Part shown: positions 1-10,076 of the stretch, one piece after another
Position numbering within the stretch: position 1 is the stretch's first letter
Layout: every line of letters begins with the position of its first letter
Made by a program: the position numbers and the translations under genes
The notes under the pieces: generated by a model
Seen by the model: the letters and a program-made list of their open reading frames with translations, nothing else
Database searches by the model: none
Told to the model about the DNA's origin: nothing
Assembly: GCA_030737835.1 (NCBI GenBank)
Contig: JAUJYN010000022.1
Span: forward strand, 836,712-900,711
Direction: 5' to 3'
Source of the DNA: Acorus gramineus
Taxonomy: Eukaryota; Streptophyta; Magnoliopsida; Acorales; Acoraceae
DNA: 64,000 nucleotides

Positions 1-271
1 CCTTGTCCAATGGCCGAGGCGTTATGTCCACGATCCTGCTCATGTCATTCTGTTCGACCGCCTCATCCTCGAGGTGGATTTGTCGTTCGTGGAGTAGTGG
101 ATCGAGGTCAAGGACCAACATGAGAAGAGGCTCCACGCTAAGACCATTCCTTAGATTATAGTGGGTTGGTAGCGCCAGTCCGGTGCGTAGACCACTTGGA
201 GCAAAAGGTCTATGCATGATACTTTGGGTCTTCCCTTTGGGTTTCCTTAAATTTCGAGGACTAAATTTCCT
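1..271 (+). pseudogene. Tekay-type integrase C-terminus/chromodomain remnant
   Basis: This is the 3' end of the pol gene of an LTR element that starts left of the window. Translated on the plus strand it reads like the integrase tail and chromodomain of Tekay chromoviruses: a stretch containing RRYVHDPAHV, then LSFVE, then a basic chromodomain-like segment ending near KTIP. The chromodomain of this family is known to direct integration to heterochromatin. In-frame stops (after LSFVE and after KTIP) show that it is dead. It is homologous to the minus-strand remnant at about 52240-52600 and sits directly before a polypurine tract and an LTR. The assignment rests on motif order and context. Confidence 0.75.
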
Positions 272-284
272 AAGGGGGGAAGAA
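272..284 (+). promoter_or_regulatory. Polypurine tract
   Basis: AAGGGGGGAAGAA lies directly before the TG of the family-B LTR at 285. In LTR elements this RNase H-resistant tract primes plus-strand cDNA synthesis. Its position fixes the 5' boundary of the LTR. Confidence 0.85.
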
Positions 285-1355
285 TGTTGTGCCTGTGTCA
301 TTTGGAGCACTCTGTTTGAAAATTTGGGCTACATAATTTTTTTCCTAGAAGTTATGTATTAATATTTCGGTATTTGGATTTGATTTTGTTAAAATCCAAG
401 ATGAAGAGGTTTAAATATGAGTTTACTATGAGATGTGCAGTTTTGAGTTAGCTTTCGTACAGAAGTGGAATTAGATCAACTGGATTCCTGTAGTAAAAGT
501 TATGGGTATTTTTCCAAGTATACCCCGGGGATGGAAATTCTGGCAGCAGCCCTGCTCTATGTTTAGCTCTAATTTCGGAATATCTGGAGATATTATTTTG
601 ATCATGGCATAAACATGAAAGTTGTAGATAATCCTCTTGGCTTTCAAACAGACTTGGAATTGTGCAATTCAGAGCTATATCGAGGAAGTTATGGCTGTTC
701 CAGTGAAGCTTGCGCAGAATTTCTAGTCAAAGGGCGACTAGGTCATTTCTCCTTAGATATTTGTGATAAATATCTCCCTCTCTCTCTCTCTTCCCCTCCC
801 AAATCCCACGAAAACCTCTTTTTTTCTCTCTTTCTCTTTCAAACACACCCACCAAGTGTTTGTGGATTTTCCCCAGTTAGAAGGAAGAAGAGGGTTTGTG
901 TAAGTGTGTTGTTGTTGTTTGTCTCCCCTCTCTCAAGCTCCCTTTGCATGGATCCCCCCCCCCTGATTTTTCAGCTGAAGAGGAGGCTGAGGAGAGGCTG
1001 AGGAGGTGGTGGTAGTTGTCACGCCCCAGGGCGGCCGTCCCCGGGACGCGGCAAGTGTATATAAAATATCAGAATCTACACAGGAGGTCAATAATATATC
1101 ATACACAAACAACCAGAATGACACACAGACAACAAAGAGGCTGACATGATATATACACCAAATGCGGAAGCAAAAGACTGAATCTGTAAATAAACATACT
1201 ACAGACTCGATACTCAATCATCTGTCCTGTGAGAGCCAATATACACAAATACAACTGAATATATACAAACGCGTGCCAAGCACGGAAATAAAATACATAC
1301 AGCCAAGAAGGGATGCTGATAGCCTCTGGCACTCGCGGAACGTAGCGCTGCTCCG

Positions 1356-1414
1356 CTACTGAAGGAATCCCTCGGAAAGCTCCTCCCGCTGCTCCGACTC
1401 CGGCTCAGTGGCAA
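1356..1414 (-). other. Putative terminal coding exon in LTR
   Basis: A TTTTTCCCCAG acceptor on the minus strand is followed by 59 nt (2 + 57) encoding a short Glu-rich frame that ends SEGFLQ and TAG. It keeps the frame of the nine other LTR copies while being 6 nt shorter than three of them and 6 nt longer than the other six. Confidence 0.5.
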
Positions 1415-1560
1415 CTGGGGAAAAACATATGCGAGGGGTGAGCCACACGCTCAGTGAACAGCACAACCCATGCATCACAGACAATATTGACCACAATTCA
1501 GATCTTAAAAATCCACAATCTCTTATTAACAACCACAAAAATGGTAACAAATACTCAACC

Positions 1561-1735
1561 CAGTGGGTTGCTCAATCGCCAACCCACTACACCCTCACCC
1601 TCACCCTTCAATGGGTGACATAGGATTTTGGGACTGATATTCATCCAATCACAACACCAGTGGGTCGCTCATCGCCAACCCACTACACCCTCACCCTCAC
1701 CCTTCAATGGGTGACATAGGATTTTGGGACTGACT
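1561..1735 (-). repeat. G-rich tandem unit (GGGTGA type), two copies
   Basis: Two copies about 97 bp apart each contain CCCTCACCCTCACCC. On the minus strand this gives three GGG runs with 3-nt spacers plus neighbouring GGG runs, which meets the simple G-quadruplex pattern. It lies in inferred intron 2 of the solo LTR. Confidence 0.7.
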
Positions 1736-2130
1736 AGGCTGTTGGTCACCCTTGGTCCACCGATAGTCTCACCTCCACTCCGTAGGCCGCTGGGCTATCA
1801 CCCACAACTTCAGCACAGTTCGTCACAAATATCGGGAGGCGCCTACTGATGGGAGCCCTCACCCACAACTTCAGCACAGAGTCCGTCACAAATATCGGGA
1901 GGAGCCTACTGATGGGAACCCTTGGAAGGGACGGCCTTTCTAACGCTGGGGCAGCCTCTACCGGATCCAACGAAGGGGACAGAACAGCCTATCCATACGC
2001 ACATGATCCACTCGGATCCGCCGACAACGCATCTCTACAATTCTAATGTCATGAATTCTTCAGAATTCCTCCAGGGCGCATAACCAAGATGCGGGGAAAA
2101 TGTATAATAATAGCAAGGTTGGAATATCAT

Positions 2131-2445
2131 TGGGGGAAAGAAACTTGGGAGGGCAGCGTGAGTTCCCGATATAGGACACCCCGACAACCAAACAAGGAAC
2201 ACGGAGTACCCTAGCCCGGGTCTCACCGCTGTCCTCGCGAGGCCCCTCCCCTATAATATTCACTAATTATGCTAATAATCATACAATGGATAAATCATTA
2301 ATTATCAACTAGAGATATAATATTATTGGGACAAGAACCTTGGGAGGGCAGCATGAGGTCCCGATACAGGACATCCCGACAACCAAACAAGGAACACGGA
2401 GTACCCTAACCCGGGTCTCAATGTTGACCTCGCAAGGCCCCTCCC
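2131..2445 (-). repeat. Two copies of the recurrent 120-bp module
   Basis: The copies are about 2131-2252 and 2326-2445. Each has the conserved core GTTCCTTGTTTGGTTGTCGG (minus strand) and imperfect inverted ends of the CCTTGNGAGG type. The second copy is flanked by perfect 10-bp direct repeats TATAATATTA (2316-2325 and 2446-2455), like a target-site duplication. Sister LTRs lack the module at this position. Confidence 0.8.
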
Positions 2446-2758
2446 TATAATATTACCTAAGGCATGCAATTAAACATATACTAGCATTTAACTTAATAAA
2501 TAAACTAGTAGGACACATGCATAGGCCAAGGCTTCCTAGCATGAGAACAGGGGGACATGATACAGGCTCTTACACATATCCTAAGGGTGCAAGTCCCTAA
2601 CATGCAAAGTCTAGGGTGGCATGCATTCTACTTTAAATCATGCTCGCATGAAATACACTTTACAACCGGTTAATATAAATCCATGGTGCCTCAGGAGAGG
2701 TCGGTATACGCCCAAATGCGTATAACGCCTCTCTACTGGGTTGGATTGTCCCACTCAC

Positions 2759-2794
2759 CAAAAATCGGGTCGTCGCGCGACCGCCCGTCAAGAT
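2759..2794 (-). other. Putative 36-nt LTR microexon
   Basis: On the minus strand CTTGCAG precedes and GTGAGT follows exactly 36 nt. Read with 2 nt carried from the upstream exon, it encodes LDGRSRDDP followed by a variable end. It is one of ten copies in the window. Confidence 0.55.
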
Positions 2795-4194
2795 CTGCAA
2801 GACAGACATTTATACGGTGAGTTAAATACACAAATACATCAAAATACTCAAAATACACCAAAAGAACCCAACACTCGGGCAAACGTACATACGGCCCGTA
2901 CGCACGTTAGCCCGAGCACCCCGACTCACTCCCGAACCCATCGACAACTACCCGCACGGCCACCCGCCCCCGGATGCGCCGCCGCGCCTCAGCCCGCGCA
3001 CCAGGCGCACCGTCGGGCCCCTGCCCGCACGCCTGGACCCGCAGCCGAGCTACCCGGTGCGCCGCGCGCCCACTGCGCCCCACCGCAGCAGCCCGCGCGC
3101 ACCCCGCACGCCCCGTGCTGACCCGCGAGCACACCGCACGCCCCACGCGTCCAGCGCCTCGCCCCGCGCGCACCACCAGCTCCTTTCCGCGCGCACTCGG
3201 CGCGCACCACCAGCCTCTACCCGCGCGCACGCCTGCGCCTCTGCCCAGCGCCCCGCGCGCATGCTCCTCTGCGATGCCCAACGCCCAGCGCCCTAGCACC
3301 CAGCGCTCAGCACCCTCGCCCAGCACCCGGTATCCGCGACCCAGCACCCGGGACCCTAACCCAGCGTCCACGCGCACGCCCGCGCAACACGCGCCCAGCG
3401 CGCCTGCCAGCCTGCCCGCGCTGCCTGCCTGCGCGCATCGCCGAGTGGCCCGAGCACCGCTCACCTGCACGCCTGGGCACTGCCCGCCTGATGCCCGAGC
3501 GCCCCCTGCCAGCTGCCTGAGCATGGCCTGCCCAGCCGGCCTGCCCTGCTCGCACAGCCCGCAGCCATCCTACCCGAGCTAGCCCTACCCAGCGCGCCCA
3601 GCACGCCTGCAGCACCACCAGAGCGCACGCCGCACGCACGCCTGCGCGCATGCACTTGCGCGCCCGGCCACCTGGTGCCCTAGCCTGCTGCGCTCGCTGC
3701 CAACCCTCCCGGGACAGCCACCCAACCTGCCCGGACTGCCTAGCTCCCACCACCGGCCACCAATAGCCCCGACCACCCCCACAGCCCTCCGACGGCCACC
3801 CACCGCTGCCGACCGCCTCCCAACCTCAAATCAACCTCCTAACATACATCTATACAAGAAAAGAGAGGAAAAAAAAAGGCTTACCAAGGGGAGGAAGGGA
3901 AGTCCGGTTGCTCTCCGCGCACCGAAACCTCTCCCAAAAGGCTTCCAACGCCCGGATCTCTCTTGGCCTCCGAAATGGCCCAAAACAGAGGAGAAGAGAG
4001 GGGGGGAGGAGAGGCAAAACTCACCGGAATTCGGATTTGAAAGCACCGGGGTGTAGATCCCGATCTACACTTTCTATGCTTTAGGTTTTTGGGTTTGAGG
4101 GCTCTAAGGGGCTCAAATGGGAGAAAAGGAGAGAGGGGAGAGAGAGAAAGCTTTGGTAGGGATGATGAATAGTGCCAATGAAATATTAGATTTC

Positions 4195-4202
4195 ATTTAT
4201 AT
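4195..4202 (-). promoter_or_regulatory. LTR TATA box
   Basis: The minus strand reads CTATATAA about 270 bp inside the U3 end of the solo LTR. The same position carries TATATAA in the LTR copies at 41378 and 45495. Transcription would run leftwards. Confidence 0.5.
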
Positions 4203-6614
4203 AGACAAATCACTTAAAATACCCGGATACGCCCCGGAACTGTGAAATTTCGGAAACGTTACCGGAATTCGATGAAATTTTCGTGAGAGGCCTAAAATGG
4301 CACCAGGACACCAAATATGTAGTTAGATTTTCAATCAGAGTTCTCTAACTCAGGACGATAGCTAACAGTCCAAAAATTAGCGGTTCCGATCGAAAACCGA
4401 AAAAAAATGAAAAACTGCCAGAACGCTCCAACGGTTACCAGCAGGTTAAAAGTGACACATATATAACAGTAGTGGTGGTGGCGGTTGAGGTGGTCGTGGG
4501 CGCATCGAGGGCCCCCAAACCTCCCCTTTTCGTTCCCCCTCCAAGGTGAGCTCCTCCCCTTCTTTTCTTGATTTTGCATGGCTTAAGGGGATGTTGGGGA
4601 GGTCATGCATGCTAGGTAGATGGGTTTGGGTGTGTGTGCTAGGGATATGCACCCTTATATCATGTATGGTGGCCTATGCATGCTTAGACACCAAGCCCCG
4701 GGCTATGCATGTTCCCATCTAGTTTAATCTAATTAAATCATAATGTGAGCATGCCTTAGAGAATATTGTAACCTTGTGGTTATGATATATGTCTCCCCGC
4801 ATCTTAGGGGATCATGTGAGCATATAGTTGCAAGCATGCCTTAGAGAATATTATAACCTTGTTATAATATATGTCTCCGGGCATCTTGGTTATGTGCCCT
4901 GGAGGAATTCTTGAGAATTCATGTCATTAGAAATGTTAGGAAGCGTCGTCGACGGATCCAAGAGGATCACATGCGTGTGGGTAGGCTGTTTCTCTTCCCT
5001 TCGTTGGATCCGTGTAGTACAGCCCCGGCGTTAGATAGGATGTCTTGACAGAGGGCTCCCATCAGTAAGTACCTCCTGATTTTGTTTCGGACTGTGCTGA
5101 ATCGTGGGAGTAGACCAGGCAAGCTACGGAGCGGGGAGAGGCTACCGGTGGACCAAGGGTGAATAACAGTCTAGTCAGTCCCAAAAGGCCCATGTCACCC
5201 CCTAAAGGGTGGGGGTGAGGGTGGGGTGGGTCAGCGATGTTAAGACCCACTAGCTTGTGTAGTTACTCCCGTTTAGGGACTACGACTACTTTGAGGTTAA
5301 TATGAGTGTGTTGGTTGCTATTATGCATATGCGTGATATCTCGATGAGCGAGTATCGAGAGTGGTGAGTTGAGGAGATCGGGTTGTAGATACTACCCGGG
5401 AGAGGGTTATTGAATGATGTCGCGAGTGTTGAATTGTTCTCCCCTTCGTTGGATCCGTGTAGTGACATCCCCGACGTTAGACATGCTATCCTGATAGAGG
5501 GCTCCCATCAGTAGGCACCTCCTGATGTGTTTCGGACAGTGCTGAATCGTGGGAGTATACCAGGTAAGCTACGGAGCAGGGAGAGGCTACCGGTGGACCA
5601 GGGGTGTAGAGCAGTCTAAGTCTCTCCCAAAGTCTCAAAATGTCTCCTTTCAGGAGTGAGGGTGTGGATGAGGCAAAGGCGCATCGCCTTGTGACCCATT
5701 CGTTGTTCGACCGTTCCCATAGATGTCGGGTCCGGTCTCGTGATGGATGTTGAAGGACATCGATGGGCGATTATCTAGATGTAGATGATCCAGTAGTGTT
5801 GAGTAGACCAGTAAATCCGGGTCTCTTCGACCGACGACGTGGTCCCTAGACCAGGAAAAACGGGTCTCTTCGACCGACGGCATGGTCTCTAGACCAGTAA
5901 ATCCGGGTCTCATCGACCGACGGTATGGTCTCTCCCCATAAGTCCCAAAAGACTCCCTCCAGGAGTGAGGGTGGGGGTGAGGTTGGTCGCGCCGCCGCGT
6001 GACCCAATGATCCTTGGGTTTCTACCCATGTTTTTCCTTGAAGAAGGGAACTGATTATGTATTGAACTGTAGAATGGTGATTAGTTTTCAGCCACTCACT
6101 GAGCTTGTAGCTCACCCCTCGCATACTATTTCTTTTCAAGGGCAGTGTTGGGCGTGGAGCTGGAGCTTCCTGTGGCGTGGTCTTATGGGTGAGAAGCGTT
6201 CTGCCGACGGGTGGCGAGTGAGAGGCTGTCAGCATTCCTAGAGTCATTTTATGCTTTGTAAATCGTGCATGTGGCACAGGTTGTATTTTCTTTGGTCTAG
6301 ACTTGGCTTCCACAGGACATTGATTGTGTATTCGGGTCTGTAATAATGTTTTTGATTTACAGACATTGTTATATATTATGCTTCCGCTTTTCAGTCAGTT
6401 ATCATTATCTTGCTTTGCTGCCTTGTGTATTGTTGTTGGTGTCCTTATTGACCTCATGTATTGATAACTGATATTATATTTTATTATTGCCACGTCTCGG
6501 GGACGCCTGGGGCGTGACAGTCTAAGTCAACCTAACCCGACCTGAAATGATACAAATCAATCACAAAATGTGCAAACAGTACAGGACTTAATGGTACCCG
6601 TACTCACAGGACCT

Positions 6615-6769
6615 GACGGCTCTCGGTAGAACCGTCCAAAGACAGGCTGACGGCTCCTCCTGGGACCATTCGAAACAAACCCGACGGCTCCTGGGGCCGA
6701 CCCTTAACAAACCGACGACTCTATTGGGAGCCGTCCCAAACATGCCCGACGGCTCCTACAAGGGCCGTC
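6615..6769. repeat. Five GACGG...CCGTC short palindromes
   Basis: Units of about 20-23 bp lie at 6615-6636, 6649-6671, 6683-6702, 6714-6735 and 6748-6769. Most begin GACGGCTC and end in a complementary CCGTC or decayed form, spaced roughly every 30-34 bp. Three more lie on the other side of the A1 insertion. Confidence 0.7.
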
Positions 6770-7538
6770 TCAGGACAGAAGTACGAAACCCTAACATTGT
6801 TATTTTTTGTAAATTATTTTAAAGCATTCTACCATTGAAAACAAAACACGAGTTATTCCAAAACGGCGTAAAAATAGCGAGAATCTCGTATTGAATCAAA
6901 TCGTGCATTCGAGAAATCGATTTAAAATAGAACAAAGATTCATTTGAAACATCTTCGAAAAACCCTAAATCTATCATAGGTACAAATACAAATATGGATC
7001 TATGTTCAAATCTTCAATACTCATGAAAACACGACATTGATTTGGATCTATGCATATAGGGGCCGAAACATTCTTTAAAAGATCTTAAAACATGATTCCT
7101 TCCTTAAATGAACTAACCAAATCATGGTGTCTACCTAAGCTGTTATATTTGTGTCACTTTTAACCTGCTGGTAACCGTTGGAGCGTCCTGGCAGTTTTAA
7201 AAAATTTTAGGGTTTTTGGTCGGAACCGCATAATTTCAGACTGTTAGCTATCGTCTGAGCTAGAGGACTCCGATTGGAAATCTGACTGCATATTTGGTGT
7301 CCTGGCGCCATTTTAGACCTCTCATGAAAATTTCATCGAATTCTGGCATCGTTTGCAAAAATTTCACAGTTCCGGGGCGTATCCGGGTTTTTAAGTCGCG
7401 CTCTACTTAAAAGGAATAAAAAAATATCTATTTACTATTCATTGTCTTCCTCGTCGAGATCTCTCTCTCCCCTCTCCGTTTTTCTTCCTTTCAAGCCCCC
7501 TAGACCCCTCAAAATCAAAAACCTAAAGCACGGGAAGT

Positions 7539-7559
7539 GTAGATCGGGTCCCGATCTAC
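7539..7559. repeat. Leader palindrome GTAGATCGGG
   Basis: GTAGATCGGG and its exact reverse complement are separated by one base. It falls in the presumed 5' leader, about 400 bp from the LTR start. Equivalent hairpins occur at 13620-13640, 41514-41534 and 45345-45365, and a shorter one at 4053-4068. Confidence 0.75.
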
Positions 7560-8239
7560 GCTCCGGTGTCTTCAAATCCCGATTCCGACGATCCTAGCCT
7601 CCCCGACCTCCTCTCTCTCTCCTCTGTTTCGAGCCAAATTGAGGGCCGTGATAGATCGGGGCGTGGGAGAGCCTTTGAGGAAGGTTTCGGCGCGCGAAGA
7701 GCTACCGAACACCTTCCCTTCCCCTCGGTAAGCCTTCTTTCCCTCTTTTTCTTGCATAGATGTATGCTAGGGAGGTGGGTTTTGTGTTTGGGGGTGGTCG
7801 GCGGCAGTGGGGGTCGTCGGAGGGTGGTCGGAGGTGGTTGGAGGTGGTCGGTGGTCAAGGGAGGGGTGGTGGTGGCGCTCGGGCAGTGGCAGGTCGTCCG
7901 GGCCAAACAGCAGCAGCAGCAGCAGCCCAGGCGACGCGCAGGTCGGGTGCGCGCGGGCAGGCGCGTGTGCGTGCGCGGGCGTGCGTACGCGCGGCGTGCG
8001 CGCGAGTGCGCGCGGACCTGGTGCAGGGTGCTGGTCGTGCTGGGCGAGCGGGACGGGCTGGCAGTGCAGGCGTGCTCGGGCTGGGGGCCTCAGGCAGCAC
8101 CGGCAGCGTGCGCAGGGGGCTGGCTGGGCGTGCGCGCGTGCGTGCGCGCGAGCGTGCGCGCGGGCGGGCGCCGGGGGGGAGCTGGTCGTGCGGATGCCGT
8201 GTGCGTGGAGGCTGGAGGTCGAGCAGGCGGGGTGTGCAC

Positions 8240-8580
8240 GGGCGCGAGGTGCGGCAAGGTGTGCGAGGTGCGTGCGAGGTGCGCGCGAGGTGCGGCAAGG
8301 TGTGCGAGGTGCGTGCGAGGTGCGCGCGAGGTGCGGCGAGGTGGCGGAGGTGCGTGCGAGGTGCGGCAAGGTGGCGGGGGTGCGTGCGAGGTGCGCGTGA
8401 GGTGCGGCAAGGTGGCGGGGGTGCGTGCGAGGTGCGCGCGAGGTGCGGCAAGGTGGCGGAGGTGCGTGCGAGGCGCGGCGAGGTGGCGGAGGTGCGCGCG
8501 GGGTGCGCGCGAGGCGAGGCGCTGCGCGCGGGGACGCGCGGGGTGCTCGCGGGCGGCGCGAGGCGTGCGGGGTGCGCGGG
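8240..8580 (+). repeat. GC-rich minisatellite in A1 5' LTR
   Basis: Repeats of GAGGTGCGGCAAGGTG, GCGAGGTGCGTGC and GAGGTGCGCGC form a higher-order unit of about 41 bp that decays to the right. The tract is CpG-dense and open in several frames at once, giving Arg/Ala/Gly-rich translations, so its long ORFs are not genes. It lies in inferred intron 1. Confidence 0.8.
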
Positions 8581-8729
8581 CTGAAGCGCGGCGGTGCACC
8601 CGGGCGGTCGGGGGGCCGTGCGGGTGGTTGCCGGGGGTGTTGGGTGCTTGTTGTGGGCTTTGGGGTATTTATTTATTTATTTAATGATATTTGTGGATTT
8701 ATACTTACCAATAATACCCTGTCTTGCAG

Positions 8730-8765
8730 ATCTCGACGGGCGGTCGCGCGTCGACCCAGATACTG
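8730..8765 (+). other. Putative 36-nt LTR microexon (A1 5' LTR)
   Basis: CTTGCAG precedes and GTGAGT follows exactly 36 nt. In the conserved frame it reads LDGRSR, a variable residue, then DPDT. The 3' LTR copy differs by one codon (V versus D). With the acceptor at 10011/10012, the last G plus TG completes a Val codon. Confidence 0.55.
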
Positions 8766-9079
8766 GTGAGTGGGACAATCCAACCCAGTAGAGAGGTGTT
8801 ATACGCACTTGGGCGTATACCGACCTCTCCTGGGGCGACATGGATTATATTAACCTGTAATAATATGTATTGCATGTGAGCATGATGAAAATGTAGAATG
8901 CATGCTACCCTAGGCTTTTATGTTAGGGACTTGCACCCATAGGATATGCGTATGAGCCATGCAGCATGTCCCCTGGTTTTCATGCTAGGAAACCCCGGCC
9001 TATGCATGCGTCCTACTAGTTTAATTATTAAATTAAATGCTGGTATCTGTTAGATCGCATGCCTTAGGATAATATTATA

Positions 9080-9384
9080 GGGAGGAGCCTTGCGAGGTCA
9101 ACGCTGAGACCCGTGTTAGGGTACTCCGTGTTCCTTGTTTGGTTGTCGGGATGTCCTGTATCGGGACCTCGGGCTGCCCTCCCAAGGTTCTAGTCCCAAT
9201 AATATTATATGTAATGATTGTATGATTGGTATAATTATTAGTATAGTTGGTAGATATTATAGGGGAGGGGCCTTGCAAGGACAGCGGTGAGACCCGGGTT
9301 AGGGTACTCCGTGTTCCTTGTTTGGTTGTCGGGGTATCCTATAACGGGAACTCACGCCGCCCTTCCGAGTTTCTTTCCCCCAAT
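9080..9384 (+). repeat. Two copies of the recurrent 120-bp module
   Basis: The first copy (9080-9198, 119 bp) is flanked by perfect 11-bp direct repeats ATAATATTATA (9069-9079 and 9199-9209). The second (about 9261-9384) is flanked by GATATT repeats. Both contain GTTCCTTGTTTGGTTGTCGG and partly inverted ends. Confidence 0.85.
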
Positions 9385-9739
9385 GATATTCCAGCCTTAC
9401 TGATTTTTGTACATGTTCCCGCATCTTGATGATGCACCTGGTTGAATTCAGAGGAATTCATGACATTTGAGTTGTAATGATATGTAGTTGGCGGATCCGA
9501 GTGGATCATATGCGTATGGATAGGCTGTTCTGTTCCCTGCGTTGGATTCGGTAGAGGCTACCCTCAGCGTTAGACAGGGCCTTCCTGACAGAGGGCTCCC
9601 ATTAGTAGGCACCTCCTGATTTGGTTTCGGACTGTGCTGAATGTGGGAGTAGACCAGGCGGCCTACGGAGTGGAGGGAGAGACTATCGGTGGACCAAGGG
9701 TGACCAACAGCCTAGTCAGTCCCAAAATCCTATGTCACC

Positions 9740-9870
9740 CATTGATGGGTGAGGGTGAGGGTGTAGTGGGTTGGCGATGAGCGACCTACTGGATTTGTGA
9801 ATAGATGATTATCAGTCCCAATAGCCTATGTCACCCATGGATGGGTGAGGGTGAGGGTGTGGTGGTTCGG
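9740..9870 (+). repeat. G-quadruplex-type repeats
   Basis: GGGTGAGGGTGAGGGTG occurs twice, each with a flanking GGG a few bases away. Both are on the strand that would be transcribed, within inferred intron 2. Confidence 0.7.
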
Positions 9871-10011
9871 CGAAGTACGAACCACTGGATTATGTTGTTA
9901 TGTATTGATGGCTGGATAAAATAATGGAATATTGGTAATATTGTCTGTGATGCGTGGGTTGTGCTGTTCACTGAGCGTGTGGCTCACCCCCTCGCACATG
10001 TTTTTCCCCAG

Positions 10012-10076
10012 TGGTCACTGAGCCTGAGCTGGAGCCGGAGCAGCAGTTGGAGCTTTCCGAGGGATTTCTTCAGTAG
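10012..10076 (+). other. Putative terminal coding exon (A1 5' LTR)
   Basis: The acceptor TTTTTCCCCAG ends at 10011. The following 65 nt (2 + 63) encode a Glu/Leu-rich frame beginning VTEPELEPEQQ and ending SEGFLQ, then TAG at 10074-10076. Homologous frames occur at 16054-16118 and 43810-43874 (65 nt), 1356-1414 (59 nt), and as 53-nt versions at 25062-25114, 30017-30069, 39337-39389, 48892-48944, 56787-56839 and 60525-60577. Confidence 0.5.

Larger units (their letters stand above)
1017..4468 (-). mobile_element. Solo LTR, family A (TSD GTAGT)
   Basis: The LTR begins TGTCACGCCCC and ends ATATAACA on the plus strand, so it points left. GTAGT occurs at 1012-1016 and again at 4469-4473, an intact 5-bp target duplication with no internal region: a solo LTR left by LTR-LTR recombination. 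The host is the family-B LTR. In LTR orientation it has a TATA box (about 4195-4202), a GTAGATC inverted repeat (4053-4068), a splice-donor-like site at 3880-3884, a GC-rich tract (about 2900-3800), the 36-nt unit (2759-2794), two 120-bp modules (2131-2445), GGGTGA repeats (about 1560-1735) and the acidic 3' frame (1356-1414). Confidence 0.9.
285..6519 (+). mobile_element. Family-B 3' LTR, split by a solo LTR
   Basis: The LTR starts TGTTGTGCCTGTGTC right after the polypurine tract and ends GGGGCGTGACA, the same terminus as every Tekay-like LTR here. Without the inserted solo LTR and its duplicated target (1017-4473) it is about 2.78 kb. It has a pyrimidine-rich leader (about 770-950), an ATG at 949 followed by a GGTGGT-rich stretch, a good splice-donor-like GGTGAGC near 4544, and GGGTGA-type repeats near 5210 and 5950. 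It lacks the 120-bp module and the CTTGCAG-flanked 36-nt unit of family A. The left end of the element, and so its target duplication, is outside the window. Confidence 0.85.

Noticed and set aside
6520-7135. CACTA-type DNA transposon, suggested by the GACGGCTC palindromes
   Set aside because: No CACTA ends or 3-bp duplication were found. The unit ends TTACA, has a promoter-like TATA and leader, and fits an LTR better.
7566-8684. Long overlapping frames on both strands in GC-rich LTR tracts (also about 2740-3750, 13750-14900, 26000-26640, 41490-42450, 44114-45137, 50380-51360, 57730-59050)
   Set aside because: They are open in several frames at once, Arg/Ala/Pro/Gly-rich, repeat-derived and not conserved between copies, which is expected from GC-rich minisatellites without stops.
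8730-8765. Microexon conserved only because of its GGTCGCGCGACC palindrome
   Set aside because: Partly rejected: several copies lose the palindrome (59404, 25951, 30888, 57672) but keep the 36-nt length, borders and frame. The palindrome remains an alternative for part of the conservation.
9080-9384. Riboswitch or tRNA-like reading of the 120-bp module
   Set aside because: No tRNA cloverleaf or box signals. The flanking direct repeats and empty sites favour an inserted repeat.
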